From Petunia secreta (lineage: Eukaryota > Streptophyta > Magnoliopsida > Solanales > Solanaceae), in contig JARKIP010000005.1 of the NCBI GenBank assembly GCA_029990175.1, positions 28,467,501-28,531,500 of the forward strand: a stretch of 64,000 bases of DNA, written 5' to 3'. Shown piece after piece: positions 52,282-63,260 of this stretch; the stretch's first letter is position 1; the number at the start of each line of letters is the position of its first letter. The translations under genes were made by a program, and so were the position numbers. Below the pieces are notes generated by a model, which was not told the DNA's origin, searched no databases, and saw only the letters and a list, made by a program, of their open reading frames with translations.

Positions 52282-54771
52282 ATGGCCAAAGGAGCAAACT
52301 TCCTTCCTTAAAACTTCAAGGCTTAAGATTATCTGCCCGCAATATTGAGTTTTGAATGAGATGGTTGAATACAAGGTCAGACAACCGAATAAGACGATGA
52401 AAATAAAAATGTTTCTATTGAGTTCTACCCATCCGCTGTGGTAGAGGATGATGCAACTCGTATCAGGCTTGATTACAAGTGGACTGATCTTGTTGATATC
52501 ATCGTCCCTACTGTCAAAGAAAGAATTTCCTTGTGCTGGTTATTCGATGGTTCACATACCTTTTTACCCTGCATCTTAACGAACGGGTCCGCTCGATCGT
52601 TGAAGAGATATGTTGTCAATATAACATCTGCCTGGGTCAAATTAGCCCTTCTGGCACTTGGTGGCTGTATTGGATCATCTGGCGAATCATGCTAGAGTGA
52701 AATTCTCCTTTTGGCACCTTCTCGCTTTCAACTCTCCCTGCCTTCGCAAGGCGGCATGCCGAACCTCGTTAAGCGAGGAAAGAAAGGTATAATTACCAAT
52801 AGTGAGGACTCTAGAGATCGTGGCTGGGTCTACCGATACGTGTCGGTACGTACTCCGTCTATAGTATCATTATCTCCCGTTCCAAGAGTTTTCAAAAGGA
52901 AATGTAAGTGGTTGTATTCCTATTCATGTACATTTTCATCCATCGCTTCTCTAAACTGACATCCCATCCTTCTTAGTGAATTCCATAAATTCTATTCCGT
53001 TAACTCATGCATATTTGACCATGTGGGTCATTGCAATCTTCGTAAGAAACCCTCATACTACGCTGACCTTCATAGCCCTGGCTAATATGAATGCCCGGCG
53101 AGCGAAGGACCATGGTAAGTCGTCTCTGCTGACTATTCTGGATGATTACATACTTTGATTATTGTCGTCATTCCTACTTTGTTTAAGGTTTTCTCGTCAT
53201 GAAAAGCCCCCGTTGAGGAAAATCAAAATTGTTGCCCCGTACATTACTCCTTTACCCGATATACTGGCATCAGGCAGTAGGGTTTCTGAGAGGGCTAACA
53301 ACTCCCATTCTTCAAAGAGGAAAAGACCTGCCAAGCCTGACAATATGGAAGTCGCCAGTTAGCCTGTGTTGATTTCTAACGGCAAAGGAGAAGTCCCCTT
53401 AGTCCCTGAGAATGAGCACGTTGCTACCCCTCCATTGTTACTATGCCTGAAGCTGGTCCATCTTCGCGAAGGCGTAGACTCTTGACAGACGAGCCCTCTG
53501 AAGCTGAAGAAAAAAATGCGGGGGATGAAGTGGTATTGCCAACCATTCCTCTCGAGCCCCGGTCATCAATTCAGTTCTTCACTTCGTATTTTACTAATAT
53601 AATTTCTTCATGCATTCCATAAGCGAATGTCTCTTCTGTGTCTATAGAGCCCACCATACCAAAAATCTGCCCTTAAGCTGACCGTCCTCTTTAAGCGCCG
53701 TCCTAGCAAGGAGGTGGCTGTCAATGCGACTAATGTTGCAGAACCCGTAGATAGAGCCTGCGAGGTCGTCATTCCCATTATTGTGGGAGTTAACCTGTTC
53801 GAGAGTCTGGGGGTCGTGACTGACCACACCACTGAATTGATTGGACCTTGTGAGCAGAGGCACCTCGCTGATTACAGTCATCTGAAGTTGCTGCAGGGTG
53901 TTCTCTTCGGGTAAACTTTTCTTTCGGTTTCCAGTATTGCGAATTTAATCTTTACTCTCCTCCTTTGAACATTCGTCTTGATGTCCACCCAGGGGCTGAT
54001 GATTTATCACGAGATCTTTCATCGAGGAAGCTCGGGTGAGAGTCTAAAGGAGGAGATGATGCCCTGCAAGGCCAAGTTTCTAGCTTGCAGCCCTTCATGA
54101 AGGAGGTTGAGCAGCTGAAAGGGGAGCTTCAAACCACACGCGAAGCCTATCACCTGGAGTTCATGAAGAACAAAAACCTTGATGAGGCAATGAGCAATGA
54201 TATTCGTAAGCACAAATAGGATGTAAAAACCCTTCAGTCTTCACTTTGGGAGGCTAAACTTTTGGAGCAACTTCACCGTACTAATGTGGCCCGCCTGGAG
54301 GATCTGCGACAGAAGATGTCAGAGATAGACGAGAGAATTGAAGCCGTCGAGAAGAGTGTCTCCGATGCTAGGGGCCTCTCTGCCTTCCTTCAAGATGAAA
54401 ATGACAAATTGAGAAGCAAAACGGCATCCCTAGAGAAGTATCGTGACAAGCTTTGCAATGAGGGTCATTATAGGGAGAGAAGGATGAACGCCCGTCATAT
54501 GGCCGAAGTAGATCGTACAAACTTGGCACCCGCTCTTGCTACCTTACATCAGGTTCATGACAACCCTAGCTTGGACCTAGCTGTCGAGATTGCTTCGATG
54601 ACAGAGCTTGTAGCTCAAGCAGATGCTTAGGTAGGGTCCGACCTTGAGGAAGGCTCCGAAGAGGCTAGTGGCGAAGGAGAAGATGTCGTGCCGGCTGAGG
54701 AACCTGCAGTTAGTGAAGTAGGTACTTCACGGAGTGTTGCCACCGAAGGAAGTCCCCCGAGAGAAAGTTAG
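52282..54771 (+). pseudogene. D antisense gene: gypsy-transposase-like domain plus coiled coil, with introns
   Basis: This is the counterpart of 38613-41112. The first exon has VEDDATRIRLDYKWTDLVDIIVPTVKERIS, then a frameshift, NERVRSIVEEI-type sequence and VYRYVSVRTPSIVS. The coiled coil runs 54100-54630 (FLQDENDKLRSKTASLEKY), broken by a TAG at 54628, with the acidic tail reading on to 54771. Introns 53115-53187 (ATG/GTAAGT ... TTTAAG) and 53911-53992 match C in position. The donor of intron 2 (about 53569) appears mutated, with its acceptor at 53646-53647. The better-preserved first exon here complements the stops seen in C. Confidence 0.65.
53911..53992 (+). other. Predicted intron 3 of the D antisense gene
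   Basis: The donor is TTCGG/GTAAAC and the acceptor GTCCACCCAG/GGGCTG, corresponding exactly to 40239-40323 in C. The intron sequences differ much more than the flanking exons, as expected if the exons were once under selection. Confidence 0.6.
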
Positions 54772-55600
54772 GACTCCGTCCTTTGTTCTAGTTCTGAATA
54801 TTCGCCCATTTTTATGGGCGTAATTAATATATTCTGGCCCTTTTTGAGGTTTTTTTACTTGAATTGCTCATTACTTCACTTGTGACGATTTTATTTTTCC
54901 CGTAAACAGTTTGTTTAGATAATGGTTTTGCCAAGCCATGCCTACATAGGCGTGTGCACCGATGACTTAGGCGGCTTTTGATTAAGTAACGGACGCCTGT
55001 TAATTCCAGTGTCCAGAATGTTTTTTATCAGTGAGCCTTCTTGGGCAGTTACATCCAATATATGTGCATCCGTGGTTGATAGCTTATGTTTCGCCTGTGA
55101 TAGATGGCGTTTTGCGCCCACAATGGGACAACTTTAGCCCGCGATATGTAATGGGGTATTTTTGTGTTCTAACCAGAACGTTGTTGCTTGTTCACTCGAG
55201 TATTTTAAGACTTCTAGCACTATGCGGGCGGGCGTCCAAACCGACATGTTGGTGCAATTTTGTTGAATTAATGATTTCAACTTACAAAGTAATGCATGGT
55301 GGCTGAACTAGAAGTGATCTAGCTGTAAGCGAGTAGTTTACCCTACATTTGTCATGAAAAGTGAGTGTATTGCTTCAACTTAATTTGTGTCGGAGCTATG
55401 AATTGTTGGATCGTTGATGGATCTTATTGTAAAAACTGACTAAACGGTATAGTAGTTTTATTAATAAAAGAGGGGTGCTGTGTCTGAATTGTTGTGGGTG
55501 AACACCCGTAACATGATTGATAAGTATGAAAATACTGTAATCAAAATTAAAAAAGGGAAAACTTAGAGACTTAATTAAAGTAAATGCTAAAAAGAATTGT
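54772..55600 (-). other. D spacer where pol would be expected
   Basis: This is collinear with 41113-41958 of C. No pol motif is found on either strand. Confidence 0.6.
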
Positions 55601-56295
55601 ACTTCCAAGTGTCCTACTCCTTCCTCCCCTCCTCCCCGAAGCCTTCAATCAACCGAACAGTAAGATTCGTCATCTTGGTTGATTGAAGTTTCGAGGTTTT
55701 CGTCTTCCTCAAGGAGGTTTACCTCTGGCGCCTTTTCGGGGTTATATGCTCCTAGGAGCGCGGTCGTGTAGCATTCTCTCGCCGCCTCTTGGTCTCCGTT
55801 GTTTTTTTTTCACCCCAAATCGGTAGAGTATTTGAGCTTCTATTGTAAGGTAGAGGGCACTACTTTGACTTGATGAATCCACGGCTGTCCAACAATTGCA
55901 TTATATGGGACCTATCATTTGATTACCTGAAAAGATGAAATGTGATATGCTCCTGGAATGTGTGTGGTAAGGTTAATCTCTCCAACGGACCTTTCACAAG
56001 ATTTGTTGAAGTCGGCTAATGTGTAGACACTCAGGGTTATTTTACCCTCAACCCCCATTGCTTGCAGGGTATCCCATTTAATAAGATTTACGGCACTACC
56101 AGCGTCGACCAGGACACATTTGACATATGTATCCCATATTCTGAGTGTTATGACCAAAGCATCGTGGTGAGGGGTATTGCAGCTAGTGATATCCTCGTCA
56201 CTAAATAGGATCATCTCTTCTCGAGTGTGGTCCTCCTCGGGCACTGTCTCGTTGGGCCTCGAATTGCCAAGTAGCATTAGGCCACCAACTATCAC
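55601..56295 (-). pseudogene. D protease-like domain and tail
   Basis: The open frame 56295-55915 reads MILFSDEDITSCNTPHHDALVITLRI and CVLVDAGSAVNLIKWDTL, i.e. retropepsin context with DAGS, as in C. Beyond the stop the tail (EDENLETSIN) continues to about 55640 and then ends at the same point as in C. Confidence 0.7.
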
Positions 56296-56329
56296 GTTGA
56301 TGGACCTCTTTGGCTTCGGTAGATCTAAC

Positions 56330-57875
56330 GGTCCTTCTTAACCTCTGTTCTTGGCATATGTTTGCTTTCCCCTATCAGTCAGCAAATCCTTAAAATATCA
56401 TTTGTTGAGCAGGTTCATGACTTATAGGATCATAGCCCTATAACCGGTAGTTCCGTGCCCGTGATCCCTATGAAAGTCATAGTAGAGGTTTGCGATTCTT
56501 TTGCCAGGTTCCGCCCTTATGTTGCTAGGACAACGTAACTGGGAATCTTTCAGATGATCCTTCACAAAATCTACAACATTGACATGCAACCCTAGCTTCT
56601 CAAACCTGCCAGGTATGTGGTCTATGAAGAGTGACCCCTTGTGAAGAGGCGCCGCTGCCTTTCTATTGTCCTCTCATTTTTCGACTAGCCTCGGGAAATC
56701 TGTCATGTAATCTCTTCTACCCCACTTTCCTCTATCTCCGGCTCGAGGTTCTTCGGTGTATTCCTATTTTTGCCCATGACGACTGGCATCTTCAGTGATT
56801 GAGTGGATTCCACTATCGAAGGTCGAGGATTGTTCAGGTTCCAACAGAGCTTTTCCGTGTATCTCAGGGGCAAAGTATTCCATGTCGTCACTGGGTGTCG
56901 AGTTAAACTTCACTCCCACTCCCTAGTGGCTAACGAACCTCTGGAGTTAAGACTTTTGCCAAAGGCCACTACAACAATGTTATCGGGAACTGGAAGGAGA
57001 TCCATGTGTTCTCTCTAAAATCTGTCTAGGTAGTCCTTTAACAACTCGTCGTCCCGCTGTCAGATCTCGAAGATATCTTCTATGTGCTTTTCCTACTTGC
57101 GGGCTCCAAAGTGTGCCTTCTTGAACGAATCCTGCATCTGAATGAGTGACTCGATTAACCCCATGGGTAGCTGAGTGTACCATGCGAGGGCACCTTTAGT
57201 CAAGGTCGAGTCGAATCTCTTCAGCTGAGCGGATTGGGTTTCTTCTTCAGAAATCTCGTTGCTCTTGACGGTTGTATAGTATACAACGATATGCTATTCT
57301 AGATTAGTAGTTCTGTCGTACTTAAGGTTATCTCGCTGGCGGAAATACTTTGGTACACGGGCCGGTGCAATACTTTCTTTATACGCATATTTATAGAACT
57401 TTTGCTCATCTACGTTGAAGTACCTGGTACGTTACCGATCCGATCGTGGATGGTCTTCATCTCCTTCACGATGTCGTGGATATCCTCACTGTTGTTGAGC
57501 TTCCAGGAGCGCCATCTATGTTGAGCCTGCGATTAGAAATGGATGCTGGTGACTCGTTTACGGGCACTAATCCTCGCTGGGATGCTGGCCTCTAAAACAA
57601 TCCAGCAAACATTGCTCCTAACTTTTGAGTCATGCCTTCGACCATGTTGGCCGAGTTCTACTCAGCCCGTTCTGACAGGGTTTTGAGAAGATCAACAAGA
57701 AAACCTTTAAGCTCAGATTTACCTCCTTGTGATTGATCATCCTCGCCGTCGCTGGCTACGTGGACTGGTTCCTTGGCAGGGTCCTTCGAGGGAATGTTGG
57801 GATCATTAGGATGTCGTGCCGAATCATCTGCCGAATTGGTGGTGTCTTTGGAATGTTGTCGTTGTCGTCTGACAT
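56330..57875 (-). pseudogene. D gag
   Basis: ATG at 57875 (MSDDN) lies about 40 bp after the PBS. An acidic/Ser-rich region precedes the retrotransposon gag domain (57240-56970, the QRDDELLKDYLDRF-type motif readable in one frame). A degraded Cys/His region lies at 56540-56440. Frameshifts and stops are frequent. Confidence 0.65.
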
Positions 57876-57914
57876 GACTGTGCCTTTTTCCTTGTAAAAA
57901 CCTACAATTGCATG

Positions 57915-57936
57915 GGCCCCACGGTAGGCACCAAAT
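57915..57936 (-). other. D primer binding site
   Basis: The minus strand reads TTTGGTGCCTACCGTGGGGC immediately inside the LTR, as in C. Confidence 0.7.
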
Positions 57937-58410
57937 TGTTTAGGCCTAAATTTGGTCGTTTAGATAAAATAATTGAATTTGTTAGAGGGTCACAAGCAAT
58001 ACAGTAAATATGCAAGAAAAGTAAATAAATATTGAGAGAAAAGAAGTAAGAAAATAATAATATTATTCCTTGAGAATAGTCGGATTTAGTGTGAATTGCT
58101 TGATGTACAATACAATGTGAAGAGAGGTATTTATAGTAAAGATTTACCCAGTCCTAATTATGGTAAAATACAAAGACTAATAAGGCTCATGGGCCTTTAA
58201 ACTAAAGGCGGTGGTACATACAAAATTCTAACTAGGAGACTGTGAACCCTATGGCGGTGGGATGTATATCCTTTGCATGCGCTGCTTGAGCGGTCATGGC
58301 TCAAGGAGCAGGCGTATATCCTCTGTGTCCGGTGACTTGTATGCTAAGTCTAGTCTCACCAGTTGGACTCGTATCCTCGTAATAGTAGGTGGCGTATTTT
58401 TTCCCACATA
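57937..58410 (-). repeat. D 5' LTR
   Basis: On the plus strand it reads TGTTTAGGCCTAAATTTGG ... TTCCCACATA, 474 bp. The last bases (CATA for CACA) carry one change. A minus-strand TATA-like box CTATAAATACC lies at 58127-58137. Confidence 0.88.
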
Positions 58411-59544
58411 GACTTGAGTCCTAATATTGTAGATCATGGTTTGTTGAACGTCCAAGGATATTAAGAAGGTGAACATAAGCTAAGACTTTGAGGTAAGTCG
58501 AGACAACCTTTCTAATTGGGACTGAATAGATTATACAGTGTTAAATATATCTTTGTATGAATTATTTATGCTTCACAAAGTATTTGTAATATATGACTTG
58601 GTTGATTTTGGTCTTGCTGGTGTGAATATCTGACTTGTTCCTATGATGTTATTGATAGAAATGCATTATTTAGACTCAGGGTATTGTGATCACATTGTTT
58701 GCTGGGGAGAGAGGCCGATACTCTCTCGTGCGTATTGCCAGATCTCACGTACATAGAGCTACAGTTTGTTTTGGGAGATAAACACTAGTTGCACGTATGC
58801 AGGGTCATTACTTATTGGGAACAGACTGATACTCCCACGTACGTGTTGCCAGATCTCACATACGTATGGTCATAGTGTGAAATCATCTTTCTTTTAAATT
58901 TTCTTTTTTTTAAATAGCTCAGTTCAGTTTAAAACCAATTATTAGTTTAATGACTTAACTTTCAATTTAGTATTAATTCTCGGGCCATAGATGATTTACA
59001 TTTTTAGGGATGATATATATTTTATTTCGTAATATGTTACCCTAGTAAGTCTTGTTCCCCCTTTTTGAAGGGAGTCTATGACATTTAGTGGGTATCCTAG
59101 AGGTATTTAGCCCGCGAGTGCCTACTTTTTTTATGTAGCGAATGCTGAGACCGTAGGTGATGAAGTTCAAGGTTAATATCAAATTTGTTCAGTATTCAAC
59201 TTGTGAGCTCCGTTTCTTTCTAGCGGCAACTAGTTTTTGGACAATATCAAACATTATTCATTACTTCATCTCGGGGAATGCCCCAAGACTTATATCTTTA
59301 TTTATTTAGTCAATTCTTTTAGATTAGATTTTTCAGATATTCGTATTGACAAGATTTTTATGTCTTAGTGAAATTTTATCCTCAGACCAGTTTAAAGTTA
59401 AAAATTGTTTTGCAATATTATAATTATATACATTTTTACTTCAAAGTATACCAAAGGATTTTTTAGTCAGTTAATTCAGGGTTCACTCAACAAGTAGTAC
59501 AAGTTGGGTGCCAATCACGTCCTCATGGGTTTGGGGGTGTGACA
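58411..59544 (+). repeat. E 3' LTR, part 2 (after D)
   Basis: It continues from D to GGGTTTGGGGGTGTGACA at 59544, an ending typical of plant Gypsy LTRs. It has near-identical repeats CACGTACG..TGCCAGATCTCA (about 58732 and 58838). No gene is seen. Together with part 1 the LTR would be about 2.8 kb, which is long, so part of this may be other sequence. Confidence 0.5.
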
Positions 59545-59895
59545 TGAAATGACGATGCTTAGATGGATGTGTAGGCATACTTGAAAATATAAGATTAGGA
59601 GTGAAGTCATACAAGACAAAGTAGGTTTGGCCTCACTGGTGGATCAGATGCGGAAGGCGAGGCTGAGATGGTTCGAGCATTTGAAGAGGAAGAGCACAAA
59701 TAACCCGCTGAGGAGGTGCGGAGGGTTAGATGTATTGAGTGTACGAAGAGGTAGAGGTAGACCGAGAAAGAATTGAGGCGAGGTGATTAGGTAGGACATG
59801 ACTAAACTTTGGATCACCGAGGACTTGACGCTAGATAGACGAGTATGGATGTCGAGGATTAGGCTAGTAGGATAGAAGGTAGTTGAGTTATTTCT
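59545..59895 (+). pseudogene. LINE 3' end fragment, copy 2
   Basis: The plus strand reads MTMLRWMCRHT, KIRSEVIQDKVGLASLVDQMRKARLRWFEHLKR, RRGRGRPRKN, GEVIRQDMTKLWITEDLTLDRRVW and SRIRLVG. This is the C-terminal part of a plant L1-type RT protein and is better preserved than copy 1. Coding similarity starts directly at the end of E's LTR, so E probably inserted in the LINE. Confidence 0.8.
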
Positions 59896-59928
59896 CTCGT
59901 TTCCGTAGGAGGACGTGGTCTAGTGTAA

Positions 59929-60687
59929 TGATATGAAAATTAAAGACACAAAATAAAAGACAAGAATTAAAGTGAGACCCAATTGATTTAGAGAAGAATT
60001 AAGGAATTTAATTAGGAAAACATTAACCTAATAACCCCCCTTAAACACCTAAACAATAAAACCTCAACTATTTGATCCTCAATTAGCTAAGCTAATTGCA
60101 AATCAAGGACATGAATGTGCTTAAGCAAACTTGCTTAGTCAATATTCTCACAATCACAATAATCATAAAAAAACTAGGTATATTAATGACTTTGGAAGTA
60201 TTTATACATTGAAAAATGCCTTAATTAACCCTTAACAATGGGCTTCAAGTCATTAGCCACTGGTGGGCTTTCTGATCCTCCTCTCAGCGCGATCGCGCAG
60301 TGATGCACGCTATCGTGCTGAGCTTTTAATTCTTGTCCACGCGATCGCGGCTGTGGTCACGCGATCGCGCAGGCAAATCCTCAACCTATCTCTTGTGCGA
60401 TCGTGTCTGAGGACGCGCGATCGCGCAGCTTTTCATTTTCAGCAACTCGCGATCGCGTCTGACACTCGCGATCGCGTAGCTCCTCTCTTTTCCCTTCTGC
60501 GATCGCGTCTGTGCACGCGCGATCGCGATGAGCATTTTGAGTTCCAGAGGCAGTAAGCATGCAAAACTGCCCTGGAACCCCAAAGACTTGCTCAATCAGT
60601 CCCAGCTGTATAAACATTGCCTGTAGCTATTGCAACTCCCTAGCTTGGCTCCTCGTGAAGGGCTTGGATGAGTGTCGGGTTGCATCA
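59929..60687 (-). repeat. F 3' LTR with GCGATCGC array
   Basis: On the plus strand it reads TGATATGAAAATTAAAG ... CGGGTTGCATCA, 759 bp. Between 60285 and 60535 it holds eight exact GCGATCGC sites, mostly within CGCGATCGCG, arranged in pairs. Pol appears to read into its first ~80 bp. Confidence 0.75.
60285..60535. repeat. GCGATCGC palindrome array
   Basis: The repeat unit is roughly TGCGATCGCGTCTG, a short spacer, then ACGCGATCGCGCAGC, followed by a pyrimidine-rich stretch; it occurs three to four times. The CpG density is extreme against the AT-rich background. Confidence 0.85.
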
Positions 60688-61993
60688 TTCTCCCCGTCTT
60701 GAGAAGAATCCGTCCACGGATTCACTTGATCTTAAACTTCGAAGGGAGACAAGTCACACACATTAAATGTGTTGTGCACTTGATATTCACTAGGCAAGTC
60801 CACCTTGTACGCGTTGTCATTAAGGCATTCAAGGACTTGGAAGGGGCCATCTCCTCTAGGCATCAACTTGCTCGTCCTCTTATTTGGGAACCTCTCCTTC
60901 CCGGAATGAACCCACACCCAATCACCGGGCTCAAAGATTATCCTCTTCCTTCCTTTGTTTGCTTTCTTGGCAACTTCTTGATTTTTCTTCTCAAGTTGTT
61001 TCCTTACTTGCTCATGAAGTTGTTTCATCTCTTGAGCTCGCACCTTGGCATCTAAGCTTAAGACAACATCACTAGACAAAGGCGTAAGATCCAAGGGGGT
61101 AAGGGGATTAAAGCCATACACAACTTCAAATAGTGTCATACAAGTAGATGTGTGCATAGTTCTATTATAGCAAATTCAATCACGGATAGGTGTTCTTCCC
61201 AAGAAGCAAGTTTCCCCTTGACCATAGCTCTAAGCATGGCACCCAAGGTTCTATTAATAACCTCGGTTTGGCTATTGGTTTGGGGGTGGCAAGAAGTAGA
61301 GAACAACTTTGTGCCAAGCCTCCCCCAAAGCTCCTTCCAAAAGTGACTAAGGAACTTGGGATCCCTATCACTAACGATAGTTTTTGGGATCCCATGCAAT
61401 TTGAGCACACTGTCAACAAAAAAATTAGCTATGTGAGGTGCATCATCAACCTTGTGACATGTAATGAAGTGAGCCATTTTAGAGAATCTATCAACAACCA
61501 CAAAAATGCTATCCTTGCCCCATTTAATCCTAGGCAATCCAAGGACAAAATCCATGGAGATATCAAGCCAAGGAACTAAGGGAATGGGAAGGGGTGAATA
61601 TAAACCATGTGGAAGTAGCTTTGACTTGGCTTGCCTACACTCCAAGCATTGGCCACACACCCTTACAACATCCACTTTCATTTTGGGCCAATAGAATTGT
61701 TCCTTAAGAATCTCCATCGTTTTGCCCACACCAAAATGCCCCATTAGTCCCCCACTATGGGCTTCCCTCACTAGTAATTCCCTCCAAGATGAGTTAGGTA
61801 CACATAGTTTTCCATTCCTAAACAAGAAGCCATCAAACTTGTGATACCTCCTTTTCTCCACATCACTACTAACTTCCTCCTCTCCACACAACCGTTTGAC
61901 TCTTCTACCCCTTTCCTCCACTTCACAATTAACATAAAGTTCTCCAAACTCCGGGTCATCAACATACATTTCCCTCATACTCTCAAAACCCAT
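60610..61993 (-). pseudogene. F integrase with C-terminal extension
   Basis: The zinc finger is HSGGLMGHFG ... CGQCLECRQAK (HHCC intact). The DDE core is visible in DISMDFVLGLPR, TIVSDRDPKF and SQTEVINRTLG. A frameshift near 61145 separates 61993-61136 from 61157-60732, which carries FEVVYGFNPLTPLDL, EPGDWVWVH and DGPFQVLECLNDNAYKVDL. The frame then passes the PPT and enters the LTR (TRSQARELQ) to a TAG at about 60621. It inserts element cDNA. No classical chromodomain is seen; the tail resembles the short CR-type motif of some chromoviruses. Confidence 0.8.
60688..60703 (-). other. F polypurine tract
   Basis: The minus strand reads CTCAAGACGGGGAGAA just before TGATGCAACCC. Confidence 0.65.
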
Positions 61994-63260
61994 GAGTTTG
62001 GACCCCCAACGTGTTCAACAACAAGTGCCTTCTTGATTGAAGCACAAATTTGCGGGATAAGGCATCCACCACCACATTCTCCTTCCCCTTTTTGTAATGG
62101 ATGACATAGGGAAAGGTCTCAAGAAACTCCACCCATTTGGCATGCCTCACATTCAATTTCTCTTAGAATTTGAGGTGTTTTAAGGATTGGTGGTCGGTTC
62201 GAATTACAAACTCTTTGGACCAAAGGTAATGTTGCCAATGGGCCAATGCCCTCACCAAGGCATACAACTCTTTGTCATAGGTGGAATATTTAGTGGTTGC
62301 TCCCTTGAGTTTCTCACTAAAATAGGCAATTGGCTTTTGCTCTTGCATCAACACGGCCCCAATACCTACCCCACTAGCATCACATTCAATCTCAAATGTC
62401 TTATCAAAGTTTGGCAATTGGAGAAGGGGTGTGGAACCAAGAACTTCTTTCAATTTTACAAAATCCTCTTCTTGCTCCTTCCCCCACACAAACACCTTAT
62501 CCTTCCTTATCACTTCGGTCAATGGTGCGGCTATAGAGCTAAACCCTCTCACAAACCTCCTATAGAAGCTAGCCAACTCATGGAAACTCCTCACATCACC
62601 AATGCTTCTAGGAGTGGGCCAATCCCTAATGGCCTCCACCTTAGCATCATCTACCTCCACACCATTTGCACTCACCACAAAACCAAAGAAAACAACTTTT
62701 TCAACACAAAAAGAACACTTTTTCAAATTAACAAATAGTTGTTCCTTTCTCAAGACATCAAACACTCGTTTCAAATGATTAACATGCTCATCAATGGATT
62801 TGCTATAGATAAGAATATCATCAAAATAAACCACAACAAATTTTTCAATGAAGGATTTGAGCACATGGTTCATCAACCTCATGAAGGTTGAAGGAGCATT
62901 GGATAAGCCAAAAGGCATGCCTCATAAAGACCAAAGTTGGTCTTAAAGGCCGTCTTCCACTCATCACCCGGTTTCATCCGGATTTGGTGGTATCCACTCC
63001 TCAAATCAATTTTTGAAAACACACAAGAGCCACATAATTCATCTAGCATATCATCTAACCTAGGAATAGGATGACGATACTTTACCGTTATTTTGTTTAT
63101 GGCCCTACAATCCACACACATGCACCAAGTCCCATCTTTCTTTGGCACTAGGATGACCGGGACCGCACATGGGCTCAAGCTCTCTTGCACCAGGCCTTTC
63201 CCAAGAAACTCCTCCACTTGCTTTTGAAGTTCTTTGATAGCTTCCGGGTTGCTTCTATAA
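61994..63260 (-). pseudogene. F reverse transcriptase and RNase H
   Basis: RT starts with FLGKGLVQESLSPCAVPVILVPKKDGTW and FSKIDLRSGYHQIRM (63217-62940). A frameshift near 62925 follows, then MPFGLSNAPSTFMRLMNHV and the catalytic VVYFDDILIYSKS (62830-62790). RNase H follows, with FEIECDASGVGIGAVL, KELYALVRALAHWQHYL and RTDHQSLKHL (62540-62170). A stop at 62163 interrupts the tether region. With about two breaks it is the best-preserved Gypsy pol in the window. Confidence 0.88.

Larger units (their letters stand above)
51433..58410 (-). mobile_element. Non-autonomous Tat/Retand-like Gypsy element D
   Basis: A second, diverged copy of the C family in the same orientation: right LTR 57937-58410, PBS, gag and protease remnants on minus (57875-55600), a spliced-looking antisense gene on plus (52282-54771), a PPT and a left LTR truncated at its outer end. 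No RT, RNase H or integrase is present. Its left outer ~80 bp is lost, so no target duplication can be checked. It lies within sequence I assign to the 3' LTR of E. Confidence 0.85.
45476..59544 (+). mobile_element. Chromovirus-like Gypsy element E, 5'-truncated, with nested D and solo LTR
   Basis: The plus-strand pol runs RT, RNase H, integrase and a decayed chromodomain (45476-49070), then a PPT (49711-49723) and a 3' LTR from 49724. The LTR is split by element D and appears to end at 59544 (GGGGTGTGACA). RT is split by a solo LTR. Gag, protease and the 5' LTR are absent. The order RT-RH-INT marks Ty3/Gypsy, and the chromodomain-like C-terminus suggests the Tekay/Del group. Confidence 0.75.

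Noticed and set aside
37709..58410. C and D as the two halves of one segmental duplication
   Set aside because: Each has its own LTR pair, C has its own near target duplication, and flanking sequences differ; two insertions fit better.
60285..60535. GCGATCGC array as a sign of cyanobacterial (HIP1-like) DNA
   Set aside because: The array lies inside a plant LTR adjacent to clear Gypsy pol; the match to that octamer is coincidental.
60263..60617. Overlapping frames on both strands in the LTR of F (Arg/Asp repeats such as CRTRDR)
   Set aside because: Produced by the GCGATCGC array, which codes on both strands because it is palindromic.
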